Made by a program: the position numbers and the translations under genes. Shown here one piece after another: positions 35,829 through 44,959 of a stretch of 64,000 bases of DNA (position 1 is the stretch's first letter; the number at the start of each line of letters is the position of its first letter). A model generated the notes under the pieces. It was given only the letters and a program-made list of their open reading frames with translations. It searched no databases and was not told where the DNA came from. Where the stretch lies: contig CP138932.1 in the NCBI GenBank assembly GCA_047125605.1, forward strand, positions 2,604,001 to 2,668,000, in the 5' to 3' direction. Source of the DNA: JAKVBK01 sp022447275 (lineage in GTDB: Bacteria; Pseudomonadota; Alphaproteobacteria; Rhodobacterales; Rhodobacteraceae).

Positions 35829-37352
35829 CTATTGCATAAAGACGGCCGTATTATCATTACCACTTTGATTGAGATAGGCTCGATTATTTATACCAGCTTG
35901 AACGAAAGCTGCTTGATTAAGATTACCCGAAGTAGTGGAAGAAATCCGGTTACCGCTACCCTTCTGCCAAGTGCCTATCGCATTTCGATCCCCAGTTATG
36001 CCAAGGTCTGCGAAATTGTTCATACCTTCCTGAAGGAATTCTCCTGCAGCCATAGGCAACGGGTTGCTAATTGCAGTGAACAGCGTTGGCGCAAAGGTAT
36101 TTGTCTGATCACCTTTGACAACCACTTTGAAGGATGCAGTCCCTCGCTGCGAAAGATTAAAGAGATTATTATCACCCTCCAATCTAAAGGAGGCAAGATT
36201 ATCACCACCCATACCGCTATGATATCCTTGATCGGCCCGAGCGATATTCTCAGATCCCTGGACCGTGAAAAAAAGATCGTTTGTTCCTTCCTGAAGTCCT
36301 AATAGGCTGTTTCCCACACTATCGATGCCAATTAGATCGAGAGATGCACGATTCGTACCAATTTGACCAACCCCAACATTGTTGTCACTACCCTCCAGAA
36401 CCGACATTGTAATATCATTTTCTAATCCATCTTGGCGTAAGCCGATCTGGTTACTCTCGCCTGTGGCCGATATGCTTACCAAACCAATGGAGTTCTTCCG
36501 TCCGCCTTGGAAAACGCCAAATCTGTTCGAATTTCCCTCTATCAGGAAATCTGCGAAGTTTCCATTTGCGCCTAGATTGTCATATCCAATGCTTTGGATG
36601 AACGAATTGAACTCGGATCGCGAGGCTAAAGCTGCCCCTGTGAGATCCGCGATGCCGTTAGAATCTCCAGTAATTTTAACTCTAATTATATTCTCTTCAA
36701 AGGCAGCCGCTGTTAGCGACTTCTGCTCCACCCGATCAATAACATTGTTTTCGCCAGCTTGCTCAATCCTTGCGACCTGCCCCGGCATACCAACATTCTG
36801 TTTCTGAATAACAAAGTTAATTAAATTATTTCGCCCTGCAGCACCATTTCCTTGCACAACATACAGACGGTTGGCGCCCTCAGGAATGGCCCCTACAGCC
36901 TCCTGAGATATATAATTTATTGTATTATCATTGGACTTCTGCTCAATAGATATTTCGTTAAAAATTAGCGGCGTAGCTGAATCCCCGGTCTGAGTGACAC
37001 CGGCAGATGAGGATCCAAAAAACGCCGGATTTTTACCGACTTTGTTGCGGAAGCCCGTTTGACTTATCTCCAACTGGTTGTATCGACCGACTTGCAAAAT
37101 TGGGTTCTGTACCAGACCAACTTCGTTGAAGTCCCCAGTTTGAACGATGGCGCCTACATTATCCTCACCGTTCTGTATGATATGCGCTTCGTTATCATCA
37201 GCACAAATTCCAGCGCCCGGATAGAACATATAAGCGAGCGTGATAGACGCTGCCAGCTTTGTTGGTAATCTCGGTATCGAATGAAACACGCCCAGGGCGG
37301 CGCTTGGAAGCGCCAAACTCAAGGTATGTGTTATAGCCCTTTTTCGATACAA
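35829..37352 (-). CDS. Large curlin-repeat (CsgA/CsgB-like) amyloid subunit
   Basis: 507 residues: a long export signal (to about residue 50, SITLAYMFYPGAGICA), then curlin-type repeats of roughly 20-23 residues built on Q-x-G-x-x-N, for example IIQNGEDNVGAIVQTGDFN, LRQDGLENDITM and LNQSGNDNTAVFMQ at the very end. E. coli CsgA has five such repeats; here about twenty, often degenerate. It should be secreted through CsgG and polymerise as cross-beta fibre. The TTG start is supported by AGGAG eight to nine bases upstream, and that site overlaps the stop of the previous curlin gene, so translation is coupled. Similar in layout to the next two genes; a diverged triplicate. Confidence 0.75.
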   Translation of the reverse strand: MYRKRAITHTLSLALPSAALGVFHSIPRLPTKLAASITLAYMFYPGAGICADDNEAHIIQNGEDNVGAIVQTGDFNEVGLVQNPILQVGRYNQLEISQTGFRNKVGKNPAFFGSSSAGVTQTGDSATPLIFNEISIEQKSNDNTINYISQEAVGAIPEGANRLYVVQGNGAAGRNNLINFVIQKQNVGMPGQVARIEQAGENNVIDRVEQKSLTAAAFEENIIRVKITGDSNGIADLTGAALASRSEFNSFIQSIGYDNLGANGNFADFLIEGNSNRFGVFQGGRKNSIGLVSISATGESNQIGLRQDGLENDITMSVLEGSDNNVGVGQIGTNRASLDLIGIDSVGNSLLGLQEGTNDLFFTVQGSENIARADQGYHSGMGGDNLASFRLEGDNNLFNLSQRGTASFKVVVKGDQTNTFAPTLFTAISNPLPMAAGEFLQEGMNNFADLGITGDRNAIGTWQKGSGNRISSTTSGNLNQAAFVQAGINNRAYLNQSGNDNTAVFMQ

Positions 37353-37364
37353 AGTCCCAAGCTC

Positions 37365-39332
37365 CTACTGAGTGATACCAGTATTGTTAAAAGAACCAAT
37401 CTGCGAAAAGGTTACTGCATTATTGTTACCAATCTGGCTCACCACAATTTGGTTGTTATCTCCTTCGATACGCCCGCTGATGAAGTTGTCGCGCCCCATT
37501 TGGAGCATAGCAAAGCTGTTAAAGTCGCTGTTTATACTTGGCGTGCCAATGCTCACATCAACGTCATTTTTGCGACCGCTTTGCCAAATTGACCCCGCGC
37601 GAAATTCGCTTCCTGCCGTAATTTTCGCGTTACTGAACGCCATAAGCGCAGAAGAAGTGAAAGTCGACGTTTGAAAGTTATTGTTATCTCCATATATCGA
37701 AACAGACAATGAATTTCGGGTTTTACGGCTTCCACTCTGGCGCGCGTCTATTGAGTTGGAATGCCCCTCTAGCACGTTAATTATAGCAGTATTTTTGGAA
37801 TTTTCCACAATAAGACTAAGATTGTTATCATTCCCATTGGCTGAAACATTCGCACTATTATTTCGACCGCTTATATCGACGAAAAATTCATTTCTATCCC
37901 CAGCGGCTCGTATTTGTGATCGGTTCTTTTTACCGTCAATATTCAATTCTGCGATGTTATCGGTTCCAGATTGGACCAGATTTGATCTGTTTCTGCGGCC
38001 TTGGATACTTATTGCAATACTGTTTCCATCTCCGACCTGTTTGGATTTTGCCGAGTTTCTGCGGCCTGTCTGAGAAATTGCAATATTATTTCCGTCACCA
38101 AAAATTTCGTGCGTGATCGAATTGCGCATACTGTCACTAGCGGTTGAAAGACCTTGCTCCAATGCGAACGCGTTTTGATTCCCGTCGATTATGATACTGG
38201 CATTGTTTGTGTTGCCCCACTGCGCAACAACGCCGTTGGTTAGATCATTATTCGTATCTGCGGCTAGGCTCCCAGCTACGCCAGACAACGTTACGGAGGC
38301 GCCGTTGAGGCTGCCGCCTCCTACAATATCAAGCGAGCTCGTGTTATCATTTCCTTGTTGCACGAGCCGAAATTCATTGCTGCTAGAATTAGTCCCTAAT
38401 TTGGAATTAGCAGTGTTGTTGAAACCGTTCTGGACAAAACCGATAACGTTATAGTCGCCAGATACCTCGGACAAAGAAGCGGTATTTATACTGCCGTTTT
38501 GTTGCAAACCAATCTCATTTCCGTCACCAGAAATAGCAATAGTCCCAACATTGTTAAATTCGCCGACCTGGTTGACGCCACTCTGGTTCAAGTTTCCACT
38601 GATGTTGACAACCATGGTGTTTGCGCGTCCGAACTGGCTGTATTGATTGGCCTTCACAACGTCAGCTAATCCTCCAAGCTCACCCGCTGGCCAATTTCCC
38701 TGCTCTTTCCTGCCGTTGTCAGAGCCCGAAACTGAAATAAAAATCGAATTTTGGGCCGTTGCGGTCAAGCCACCAAGTCCTGCGGCAGAGTCTGATTCTT
38801 GTACAACCTCATCTATCCGATTGTTGGTCCCGGACATGACTACGGTCATCTTGTTCCCAGTATCGGCTGTATCCAACGTTTCCTGACGCAGCTGTTTTAT
38901 ATCATTGCTGTTTCCACTTTGAACGATGGTCAGTGCATTTTTTTGGGATGTTTCTGTACCATTGGAGTACTGACGCACTTCCCGCAATCCATTGTCATTT
39001 CCAGACTGCACGATTTCGCTAAGGTTTTGGTTTCCGAGTTGTTCGAAATCACCGAGCACATCTTTTACCGATGCTGGGCCGTTGGCACCGATCGCGTTGC
39101 TATTTCCCGACTGGGTAATTGTTAGGATGTTGCGATCGCCATCTTGCTCAATTCTTTGATTGCTTGCATCGCGCAGGCCCGCGCGGTTGTCAGAACCGCT
39201 AGACTGATCGATCGTCGCAGAATTATTCGCGCCGAACTGGTCAAGAAACACTTCATTGTTGTCCGCCCACGCAACGCCCACAAGCAGGGCGTGCGCGGTT
39301 GTCGCTACCAATAATTTTGCGGACTTTAGCAT
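37365..39332 (-). CDS. Very large curlin-repeat amyloid subunit
   Basis: 655 residues from ATG 39332 (MLKSAKLLVATTAHALLVGVAWA signal). The mature part is almost entirely curlin-like repeats with Q-x-G-x-x-N cores, for example LDQFGANNSATIDQSSGSD, ITQSGNSNAIGANG, ISQTGRRNSAKSKQVGDGNS, and a closing FSQIGSFNNTGITQ. The central run FGRANTMVVNISGNLNQ...GEFNNVGTIAISGDGNEI matches the 432-residue neighbour nearly position by position. Glutamine and asparagine ladders of this kind build amyloid fibres outside the cell. A frame start 33 bases upstream (39365) is less likely. It is the longest of three tandem genes and about four times the length of E. coli CsgA. Confidence 0.8.
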   Translation of the reverse strand: MLKSAKLLVATTAHALLVGVAWADNNEVFLDQFGANNSATIDQSSGSDNRAGLRDASNQRIEQDGDRNILTITQSGNSNAIGANGPASVKDVLGDFEQLGNQNLSEIVQSGNDNGLREVRQYSNGTETSQKNALTIVQSGNSNDIKQLRQETLDTADTGNKMTVVMSGTNNRIDEVVQESDSAAGLGGLTATAQNSIFISVSGSDNGRKEQGNWPAGELGGLADVVKANQYSQFGRANTMVVNISGNLNQSGVNQVGEFNNVGTIAISGDGNEIGLQQNGSINTASLSEVSGDYNVIGFVQNGFNNTANSKLGTNSSSNEFRLVQQGNDNTSSLDIVGGGSLNGASVTLSGVAGSLAADTNNDLTNGVVAQWGNTNNASIIIDGNQNAFALEQGLSTASDSMRNSITHEIFGDGNNIAISQTGRRNSAKSKQVGDGNSIAISIQGRRNRSNLVQSGTDNIAELNIDGKKNRSQIRAAGDRNEFFVDISGRNNSANVSANGNDNNLSLIVENSKNTAIINVLEGHSNSIDARQSGSRKTRNSLSVSIYGDNNNFQTSTFTSSALMAFSNAKITAGSEFRAGSIWQSGRKNDVDVSIGTPSINSDFNSFAMLQMGRDNFISGRIEGDNNQIVVSQIGNNNAVTFSQIGSFNNTGITQ

Positions 39333-39428
39333 TGGGTGTTCTCGTCTTTTTGCCCAAGGGTGCAATTCGCTCCAACGGACATAAGAAAGCTAGCCCTGGC
39401 AAAACCGAGGTTGCCAGGGCAGGGCCGT

Positions 39429-40727
39429 TTACTGCTTGACTAGAGCTTGATTTCGGTTCCCATTCTGGGCCGAATACGCGGTGTTACCAGAGCCAGCTTG
39501 CGCAATAGCGAGTGCGTTAAAATCGCCATTTTCTATTACACTGTCAATTAAGTTCCCACCGCCATTGCCACGACCTTGCGAAAACGCAAATCCGTTACTA
39601 TCACCATTTGTTATTTGTAGCGTCGCGATATCGCCATCACCGAGTTGGGTCATCACACCCGAGGCAAGTCTTAGACCGCCGTTATTTAAGATACTATTGG
39701 TTCCATAGCCATTAGTGGAGCCATTATTGATTTTAATTGTGCCTGTACCATTATCACCAAGCTGCGAAATCTGGAACGTATTTCCGTTGCCCGTCCTGAC
39801 ACTGCCTGTCGCCTTGTTAGTGCTGCCATCTTGATTGAATCCAATGATATTTGAATCCCCACTTACGTTCTCTAACGTTACGGTATTGTCGTTGCCAATC
39901 TGCTTCACGCCGACTTGGTTCGAATCTCCGGACAAGGTCAGAGTACCAACAGTATTCGTTTCTCCAGTCTGACTGACGCCAACGCCGTTGGTATCCCCTG
40001 TGATCGTTACTGTCATTGTGTTCGCGCGGCCCGTTTGCCGGTAACGACTGCCTGCAGCAACACCAGCAAGACCTGACAGCGTAGTTTGAAGACCATTGCT
40101 GCTACCTGTGACAGTTATTGCAGCATTGTTCTTGACAGTAGAGGTTAAGGGCTGGCCCTGCACAGACACCGCAGACTTTTGATACACTTCATCAATGGCA
40201 TTGTTCGATCCGGTCATTTTGATTGTTAATTCATTTCCCGGCTCATCGACCGAACCGTCATCTGTTCTTGCGTCTTGCGTAATTATTCTAATTCCATTAC
40301 CGGAGTTGGTGGTACTATTGCTTTGCGTAATGTCCAATTCGTTCTTTGTTTCCACTTCTCCAGTGTTTGAATACTGTGTTACATTTTCAACAATGTTTTG
40401 GTCGCCGGTTTGCTTGATATAGACGTCATTCCTGTCGCCTTCCTGCAGGAAATTACCAGAATTTCCCTCTGCGTTTGAACCAATCCGGCTGTTCGTGCCC
40501 TGCTGGATGATTTCGAGCTCGTTGTAATCACCCTTTTGCTCGAGCCATAGACCACGGTTTGCGCTCACTCGACCGGCAAGATTACCACTCCCAATGGATT
40601 GGTCTATCGAGGCTACATTGTCTTCACCAGATTGGTTTAAGACCGCTTTATTTTCGTCCGCATACGCCACGCCCAGCGACAAGGTTAATGCAGTTGTTGC
40701 CACCAAAGCTTGCTTGAAGGTTTTCAT
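39429..40727 (-). CDS. Large curlin-repeat amyloid subunit
   Basis: 432 residues from ATG 40727, with GGAGAGG seven bases upstream and a clean signal peptide (MKTFKQALVATTALTLSLGVAYA). Around eighteen curlin-like repeats follow: LNQSGEDNVASIDQSIGSG, LEQKGDYNELEIIQQGTNS, YIKQTGDQNIVEN, VGVSQTGETNTVGTLTLSG, and a final AQNGNRNQALVKQ. Closest relative in the window is the 655-residue gene downstream. As first gene of the minus-strand unit, and with the best translation signals, it is probably the main subunit; the upstream 1.4 kb holds its control region. Confidence 0.8.
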   Translation of the reverse strand: MKTFKQALVATTALTLSLGVAYADENKAVLNQSGEDNVASIDQSIGSGNLAGRVSANRGLWLEQKGDYNELEIIQQGTNSRIGSNAEGNSGNFLQEGDRNDVYIKQTGDQNIVENVTQYSNTGEVETKNELDITQSNSTTNSGNGIRIITQDARTDDGSVDEPGNELTIKMTGSNNAIDEVYQKSAVSVQGQPLTSTVKNNAAITVTGSSNGLQTTLSGLAGVAAGSRYRQTGRANTMTVTITGDTNGVGVSQTGETNTVGTLTLSGDSNQVGVKQIGNDNTVTLENVSGDSNIIGFNQDGSTNKATGSVRTGNGNTFQISQLGDNGTGTIKINNGSTNGYGTNSILNNGGLRLASGVMTQLGDGDIATLQITNGDSNGFAFSQGRGNGGGNLIDSVIENGDFNALAIAQAGSGNTAYSAQNGNRNQALVKQ

Positions 40728-40944
40728 TTGAACCTCTCCTAGAATTTTACTCAGTCGATTTGGGGCCAAAAACCGAAGAAGCAGGCAGTACCTTCAAACT
40801 AGTCGGCACAACCCAGACCCCGCTTAGATTACCTTTGGTCAAGCGGGCCACATTGCCCGTTTGAACCCTCTACTTTTTTGATCAGAGCTAACCTTTCGTA
40901 TAGTCAGTAGAAAATTTGGCACAAGTAAAATTCGAGTTTTTCCT

Positions 40945-41054
40945 CAATTTTCGTCGATTTGTGGCTGTGCGGTTGTCAATTGTGGCGGGATTGCAGCGAA
41001 CCCGTGTCTTCAATTGGAAATTGACGCTTGCATTAAGGCTACAATTAGAAATTG
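40945..41054. promoter_or_regulatory. Array of phased CAATT motifs upstream of the curlin genes
   Basis: CAATT begins at 40945, 40977, 41011 and 41042, spacings of 32, 34 and 31 bp, close to three helical turns. The last two are extended palindromes, CAATTGGAAATTG and CAATTAGAAATTG, differing at one base. The array is 218-327 bp upstream of the 432-residue curlin start. A cooperative regulator site is inferred. Confidence 0.45.
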
Positions 41055-41337
41055 TTGTTGAATTTATGTTCTCGGCTCTTGAACGATTCCACCCAGTCAG
41101 AATCGGTCATTCCTTCACTGCACGGTGCAGCGGCGCTGCAGCCACACCGCTGGAAAATCGTTCCGCCCGGCGAAGCTTCTAACCAACTTGGCTAACTTAA
41201 GCGGCGATGCGGTTGAGGGTGTAAGACGCGCCTCGCTTTGAACCAATCGTCCGTAAGGATCTAGGCAGGACTACCTCGTCCACAACAACTGCTTCGGAGA
41301 AAAGTTTTAAACTCACTATCTTTGAAACTGTTCGTCG

Positions 41338-41348
41338 CCCCCCCCCCC
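41338..41348. repeat. 11-C homopolymer tract
   Basis: An uninterrupted run of eleven C in the middle of the curli control region. Runs this long are prone to slippage; it is not inside a recognisable gene, so any effect would be on transcription. Confidence 0.8.
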
Positions 41349-42178
41349 TAGAGTTGAGGTTTTGCAACAGCCAGTATATTCTACAAATTTGAAATTAAAT
41401 GTTTTTTCATGCCCAAGAGATCATTCATGTCATCGGATTTCCTCAGAAATCGGTCCCTGATGATCGTCGGCTCCGCCCTTACTACCCCTCAATTTTGATC
41501 TTCAGAGGTTGAACATCTCCCCACTTTGATGGCGTATCATCTCTCTCAGCGACAGCAGCCAGGCAACAGAAAAAGTCGCTTACTGCACCGGGCGATCGAT
41601 GTAGCCCAAAGCCAAGTTCGCGGGCCAAACCCTAACACGGGTCGAAACCAAAACAGGCAAACAGCGCCTCGTAGGCCATCCAGACCAGACACAAACGTTC
41701 CGTGCCGTAAGCCTCCATTAAAAGGAATTGCCGCCCTTTCTGACCTAGGTGTCTCTGTGTTCCGGCTTTCAGCGACGACTGCCTATCTAGCCTTATGCGT
41801 TTTACTACTATTCTTTCGGTTTCAAAAAAACAGCATTGCTCACTCTATAGTTGAACAGAGGAATGTGTCGCAGCCGAACTAAACAAAAGTTACGCATAAT
41901 GGTACTTTTTCAAGCCAGAGGTTTCAGGGGGTCGATCAATTCAACTCCTAATTTATCGCGTAAAAATGTCGTTTACCAAAGAGCGCTGACAACAAGAAAC
42001 CTTGCAGCCGCTTTCTCAACTTCGTCCTACTCAAACTGCGCCTCAAGGAATCCGGTTCCGCTCAATTTAAGAGAAAAGCGCAGTGATCTTCCTGCTAATG
42101 CCCAAAGAGATGCCACTCTCCGCTGCAATCTCACAGTGTCATGGTCCTACCCGCAATGGGTTTGAATCAACCAACCCT

Positions 42179-42186
42179 GGGGGGGG
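42179..42186 (+). promoter_or_regulatory. 8-G tract serving as ribosome-binding site
   Basis: GGGGGGGG-AAG-ATG: the run of eight G lies three bases before the start codon at 42190 and is the only sequence able to pair with 16S rRNA there. A change in run length would alter spacing and thus translation. Confidence 0.5.
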
Positions 42187-42189
42187 AAG

Positions 42190-42651
42190 ATGGTTAGTAG
42201 AAAAGCACTACGCTTTGTTATGGTGTCCTGTTTTAGCGTCATGGTTTCTTTGACGGGCACAATTTCTTGCGCTGATAATTCGCTTATTCTTATTGAAGGG
42301 CAAGAGAATCTTGTAAACGTCCAAAACTCAGAATCGAACATCTTGTTTCTATCAATCAGTGGAAATGACAATGGTGGTTTCGGATCTGCTTGGCCTAGTA
42401 TTTCCATTTTTCAAGGTGCGCCTGAACCTGGGCGGGTTCTGCAAACTGGTCTGGAGAACAGCTCCTACCTTTCTGTTCAGGGTCAGGACAATCTATTTTC
42501 TTTAAGTCAAAACGGTCTCAACAATACTATAAGCGGGATAATGTCTGGTTCTATCAATTCAGCAATTATTTCACAGGTAGGAAACCGAAACCGTGTTAGC
42601 TTTTCACAGATAGGGACGAGAAACTCATTGAAAATTTACCAGGAACCGTGA
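42190..42651 (+). CDS. Small curlin-repeat protein (CsgB-like nucleator candidate)
   Basis: 153 residues: signal peptide (LRFVMVSCFSVMVSLTGTIS), a short link with NLVNVQNSESNILFLSISGN, then four to five curlin repeats in the C-terminal half (VLQTGLENSSYLSVQGQDN, FSLSQNGLNNTISG, IISQVGNRNRVSFSQIGTRN). Length and a basic, divergent last repeat (RNSLKIYQEP) match CsgB, the surface-bound nucleator of curli fibres, better than CsgA; the assignment is tentative. First gene of the plus-strand unit. Translation starts directly after an eight-G run. Confidence 0.65.
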   Translation: MVSRKALRFVMVSCFSVMVSLTGTISCADNSLILIEGQENLVNVQNSESNILFLSISGNDNGGFGSAWPSISIFQGAPEPGRVLQTGLENSSYLSVQGQDNLFSLSQNGLNNTISGIMSGSINSAIISQVGNRNRVSFSQIGTRNSLKIYQEP

Positions 42652-42687
42652 TATCGACGATAATGCTTGTTTGAGGGATCAAGTGCT

Positions 42688-43365
42688 ATGCGAACGATAT
42701 TGTCGACTACCGTATGTGCTGCGCCATTCATTCTGGCTGCTGTAACTGCTGCCGCTGGCGACGGAAATAAGGTTTACTTGCTGCAAGAAGGGACCGCTCT
42801 TCCTGGCAACAATCTCTGGATAGATCAGAGTAGTGCCACCAGCTCATTGGTGGCGGGAATCAGTGGCGATGATTTATCGGAAACACTTAACGGCGTGCGA
42901 ACTGGCACGCCTGTTGACGCTCGCCAAGTAGGGGGTGGAAACACAGCAGATATCACACTGTCCGGTCGTCGCCCCACGGTTTTATTAGACCAGAAATTTA
43001 CGGGAACTTTGGGCAACCCCATTAATAGCGCCACGCTGTCCGGCGGAACCCTTTCCAGCATCGTTCTCCAACAAGAAGGTTACGGAAACCTTGGAGAAAT
43101 TACCGTTACCGGCATTGCAAGCACCGGCATCCTTCAGCAACTTGGGAATGGGAATACTGGGTCCGTCACTATCGAGGGTAGAAACACAACGGGTACTCTT
43201 ATCCAGAGTTGAAACAATAACTCAGTGCCGTTAACGGTAAATGGGAACGGCGCCAATGTGACTTATACCTTGGAGGCAAGCGGTGTTGTGGTAGCCTCAC
43301 CACCCGAAGTGTATTCCAACGGCGGCACTGTCACAATTACCCAAACCCAATGGGGTTCTAACTAG
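42688..43365 (+). pseudogene. CsgA-like curlin gene with in-frame TGA
   Basis: From ATG 42688 the frame has a signal peptide (MRTILSTTVCAAPFILAAVTAAA), GDGNKVYLLQEG, and repeats such as IVLQQEGYGNLGEITVTG and ILQQLGNGNTGSVTIEG, then stops at TGA 43210-43212 after TLIQS. The same frame continues for 50 codons, NNNSVPLTVNGNGANVTYTL to GGTVTITQTQ, and ends at TAG 43363, two bases before csgH. Curlin rules predict Gly at the stop (Q-S-G-N-N-N), so one GGA to TGA change explains it. The short form (174 residues) lacks the final repeats. Confidence 0.7.
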
Positions 43366-43366
43366 A

Positions 43367-43738
43367 TTGCTGCACTTCGGGCGAAGAATCGTCTGCGGGT
43401 TGTTGGTTTTGGGTTTTTGTACATCTATAGCTTCGGCCGATATCGCCATTGCAGAAATTTCAGTTAACCCGGAAGGGTCTAGTGTCCTCATACAGGGCAA
43501 CGTGCTTGGCCTTGACGAAGGACAGTTATATGGCGAACTGACCGTTAGAACATCAAGCGTTTCTGGCAGTTCGAATATTGGTCAAAGTCGCATGATTGAT
43601 GTTTATAGGGGCAGCAAGGACACCATCGGGACAGTGAACATCTCTTTGGATGCAGGCGCGGCGATAGACATAAAGTTGATCCTGAAACTCAACGGAACAG
43701 TCATCGCTGAGGCTTCATCAAGCATAATGAACCCCTGA
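43367..43738 (+). CDS. csgH: CsgH-like curli chaperone
   Basis: 123 residues from TTG 43367: signal peptide (CGLLVLGFCTSIASA) and a ~100-residue beta-sandwich (DIAIAEISVNPEGSSVLIQG, ELTVRTSSVSGSSNIGQS, VNISLDAGAAIDIKLILKLN). Alphaproteobacterial curli loci carry CsgH in place of CsgC; it stops curlin from aggregating in the periplasm. The size, strand pattern and position right behind a CsgA-like gene support this. The TTG start lies one base past the original stop of that gene, so its translation may have depended on readthrough to that point and could suffer from the upstream TGA. Confidence 0.7.
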   Translation: MLHFGRRIVCGLLVLGFCTSIASADIAIAEISVNPEGSSVLIQGNVLGLDEGQLYGELTVRTSSVSGSSNIGQSRMIDVYRGSKDTIGTVNISLDAGAAIDIKLILKLNGTVIAEASSSIMNP

Positions 43739-43831
43739 ATATCAGTTTATACGTTATATTTATGAGTAGACATGTCGTCATTGCGACGTCAGCCTTCAGG
43801 CAGCTTGTAGAGCGCCAAAGCTATAGAGCCT

Positions 43832-44899
43832 CTAGCCCAGCACTTCACCATCATTTGCCGCAGGCGGGGGTGGCCGAACATTATCACTTGTTGATGCGGG
43901 CGGCCGCGGCTGTCTCACAACTGCGGAGGGTGGCTGCTCTGGCGCAGTTGGTACTGTCTGCGTAATTCGTGCTGGTGCATTAGTAACCGGGCGAGCTGGA
44001 TTGGGCAGTCTATTTGAATTGGCTCCGAGCGCTTCAACTTTATAAGCAGCCAATAATCTGCGTTGAGCGGCCTTGTCTGACATTGACCAAATTCCAACCT
44101 CAGCCCCTTCCATTATCATACCGTACACTGCTTTTTCGACCGCTTGTTGAAGCGCCACCAAACGTGGTTCATTTGATGAAACGCCAGCTTCTGCTTCTAA
44201 CAACTCGTCTAGAGCGACATACCGGAAGACGTTGCCTTGCAACAAAGAAGACGCAATCGATTTCTGAGCAACAGTACTTGTAAGGACCTCGCCAGTTTCA
44301 GTGGACACGGCACGCAGGCTAACAGTCACCGTATCTGAACGCCATTCCGTGTTTGCACCAATCCCTAGATATCGGGCGCCCACTCCCCCGGTTTGGATGT
44401 TTGTATCGTATCCTACAATACCACCTTGTAGAATGATGCCAGAGTGCAGCAACGGCTTTAGAGCGCGCGGATTTACTTCTGATTCATTCCGATATTGGCG
44501 ACGCATTTCAGTTAAGATCTGGCGTTCACGAACAAGATCTTGGAGACTCGCGCGATCGAGAACAGTGAACCACCGTTTTTGACCCGCATCCTGTAGAGCT
44601 TTTATTAATACCGACGCCCCGCCCTGAGACACAGCTCGAGAGAGCGTCTGTCCTGACGCACTTTCTTTGTATTGTCCGGTCAGATCGGGAAAATCATATA
44701 CCGCTAGATTGATCCTAGTTACAGGAGGAGGCAGCGCGCGTAGAGCAATATTTTGCGTGGTAGTCTCAACGATCCGTGGCTCCTCTCGGTTGTCGATTGT
44801 GGATGCAATATCGCTACACGCCCCTACCGAAAGGATTAGAAGTCCGGCAGCCACAACTTTTGCAGTGCTTAATCTAAGAGGCTGGCTGCTCATTTTCAT
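43832..44899 (-). CDS. csgG: CsgG-family curli secretion channel lipoprotein
   Basis: 355 residues from ATG 44899. Lipobox LLILSVGAC gives an acylated N-terminus. The CsgG core follows: RINLAVYDFPDLTGQYKESA, VSQGGASVLIKALQDAG, WFTVLDRASLQDLVRERQIL, then GGIVGYDTNIQTGGVGARYL, the transmembrane hairpin region, and VSLRAVSTETGEVLTS. It forms the nine-fold outer-membrane pore that exports curlins. After the core (~residue 270) an extra ~85-residue proline-rich tail (APEQPPSAVV, RPPPPAANDG) is absent from E. coli CsgG (277). The start among GTG 44920 and ATGs 44899/44893 is uncertain. Follows csgF by 60 bp in one unit. Confidence 0.9.
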   Translation of the reverse strand: MKMSSQPLRLSTAKVVAAGLLILSVGACSDIASTIDNREEPRIVETTTQNIALRALPPPVTRINLAVYDFPDLTGQYKESASGQTLSRAVSQGGASVLIKALQDAGQKRWFTVLDRASLQDLVRERQILTEMRRQYRNESEVNPRALKPLLHSGIILQGGIVGYDTNIQTGGVGARYLGIGANTEWRSDTVTVSLRAVSTETGEVLTSTVAQKSIASSLLQGNVFRYVALDELLEAEAGVSSNEPRLVALQQAVEKAVYGMIMEGAEVGIWSMSDKAAQRRLLAAYKVEALGANSNRLPNPARPVTNAPARITQTVPTAPEQPPSAVVRQPRPPASTSDNVRPPPPAANDGEVLG

Positions 44900-44959
44900 T
44901 CTTGTCTGCTCTACTCTCACTCAATTATTGCTTTTTTCGAGCGTTCTTTGTTTTGCGGC

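Larger units (their letters stand above)
40728..42189. other. Divergent curli control region
   Basis: A 1.46-kb gap between diverging curlin units, much larger than two promoters need. It carries four CAATT motifs at ~32-bp intervals (40945-41054), an 11-C run at 41338-41348, and ends in an 8-G run before the plus-strand start; these are listed separately. Frames at 40916-41182 and 41526-41882 have no domain or signal and are not called. No regulator gene of CsgD type is present. Confidence 0.5.

Noticed and set aside
35724..36302. 192-codon plus-strand frame
   Set aside because: Antisense to a curlin gene; composition mirrors the repeat.
35829..40727. CRISPR-like repeat array
   Set aside because: The DNA periodicity comes from curlin amino-acid repeats; units vary and have no spacer structure.
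40916..41182. 88-codon frame in the curli control region
   Set aside because: No domain; TTG start without ribosome-binding site; overlaps the phased CAATT motifs.
41526..41882. 118-codon frame in the curli control region
   Set aside because: Basic, low-complexity composition, no ribosome-binding site, no family; one late hydrophobic stretch is not enough.
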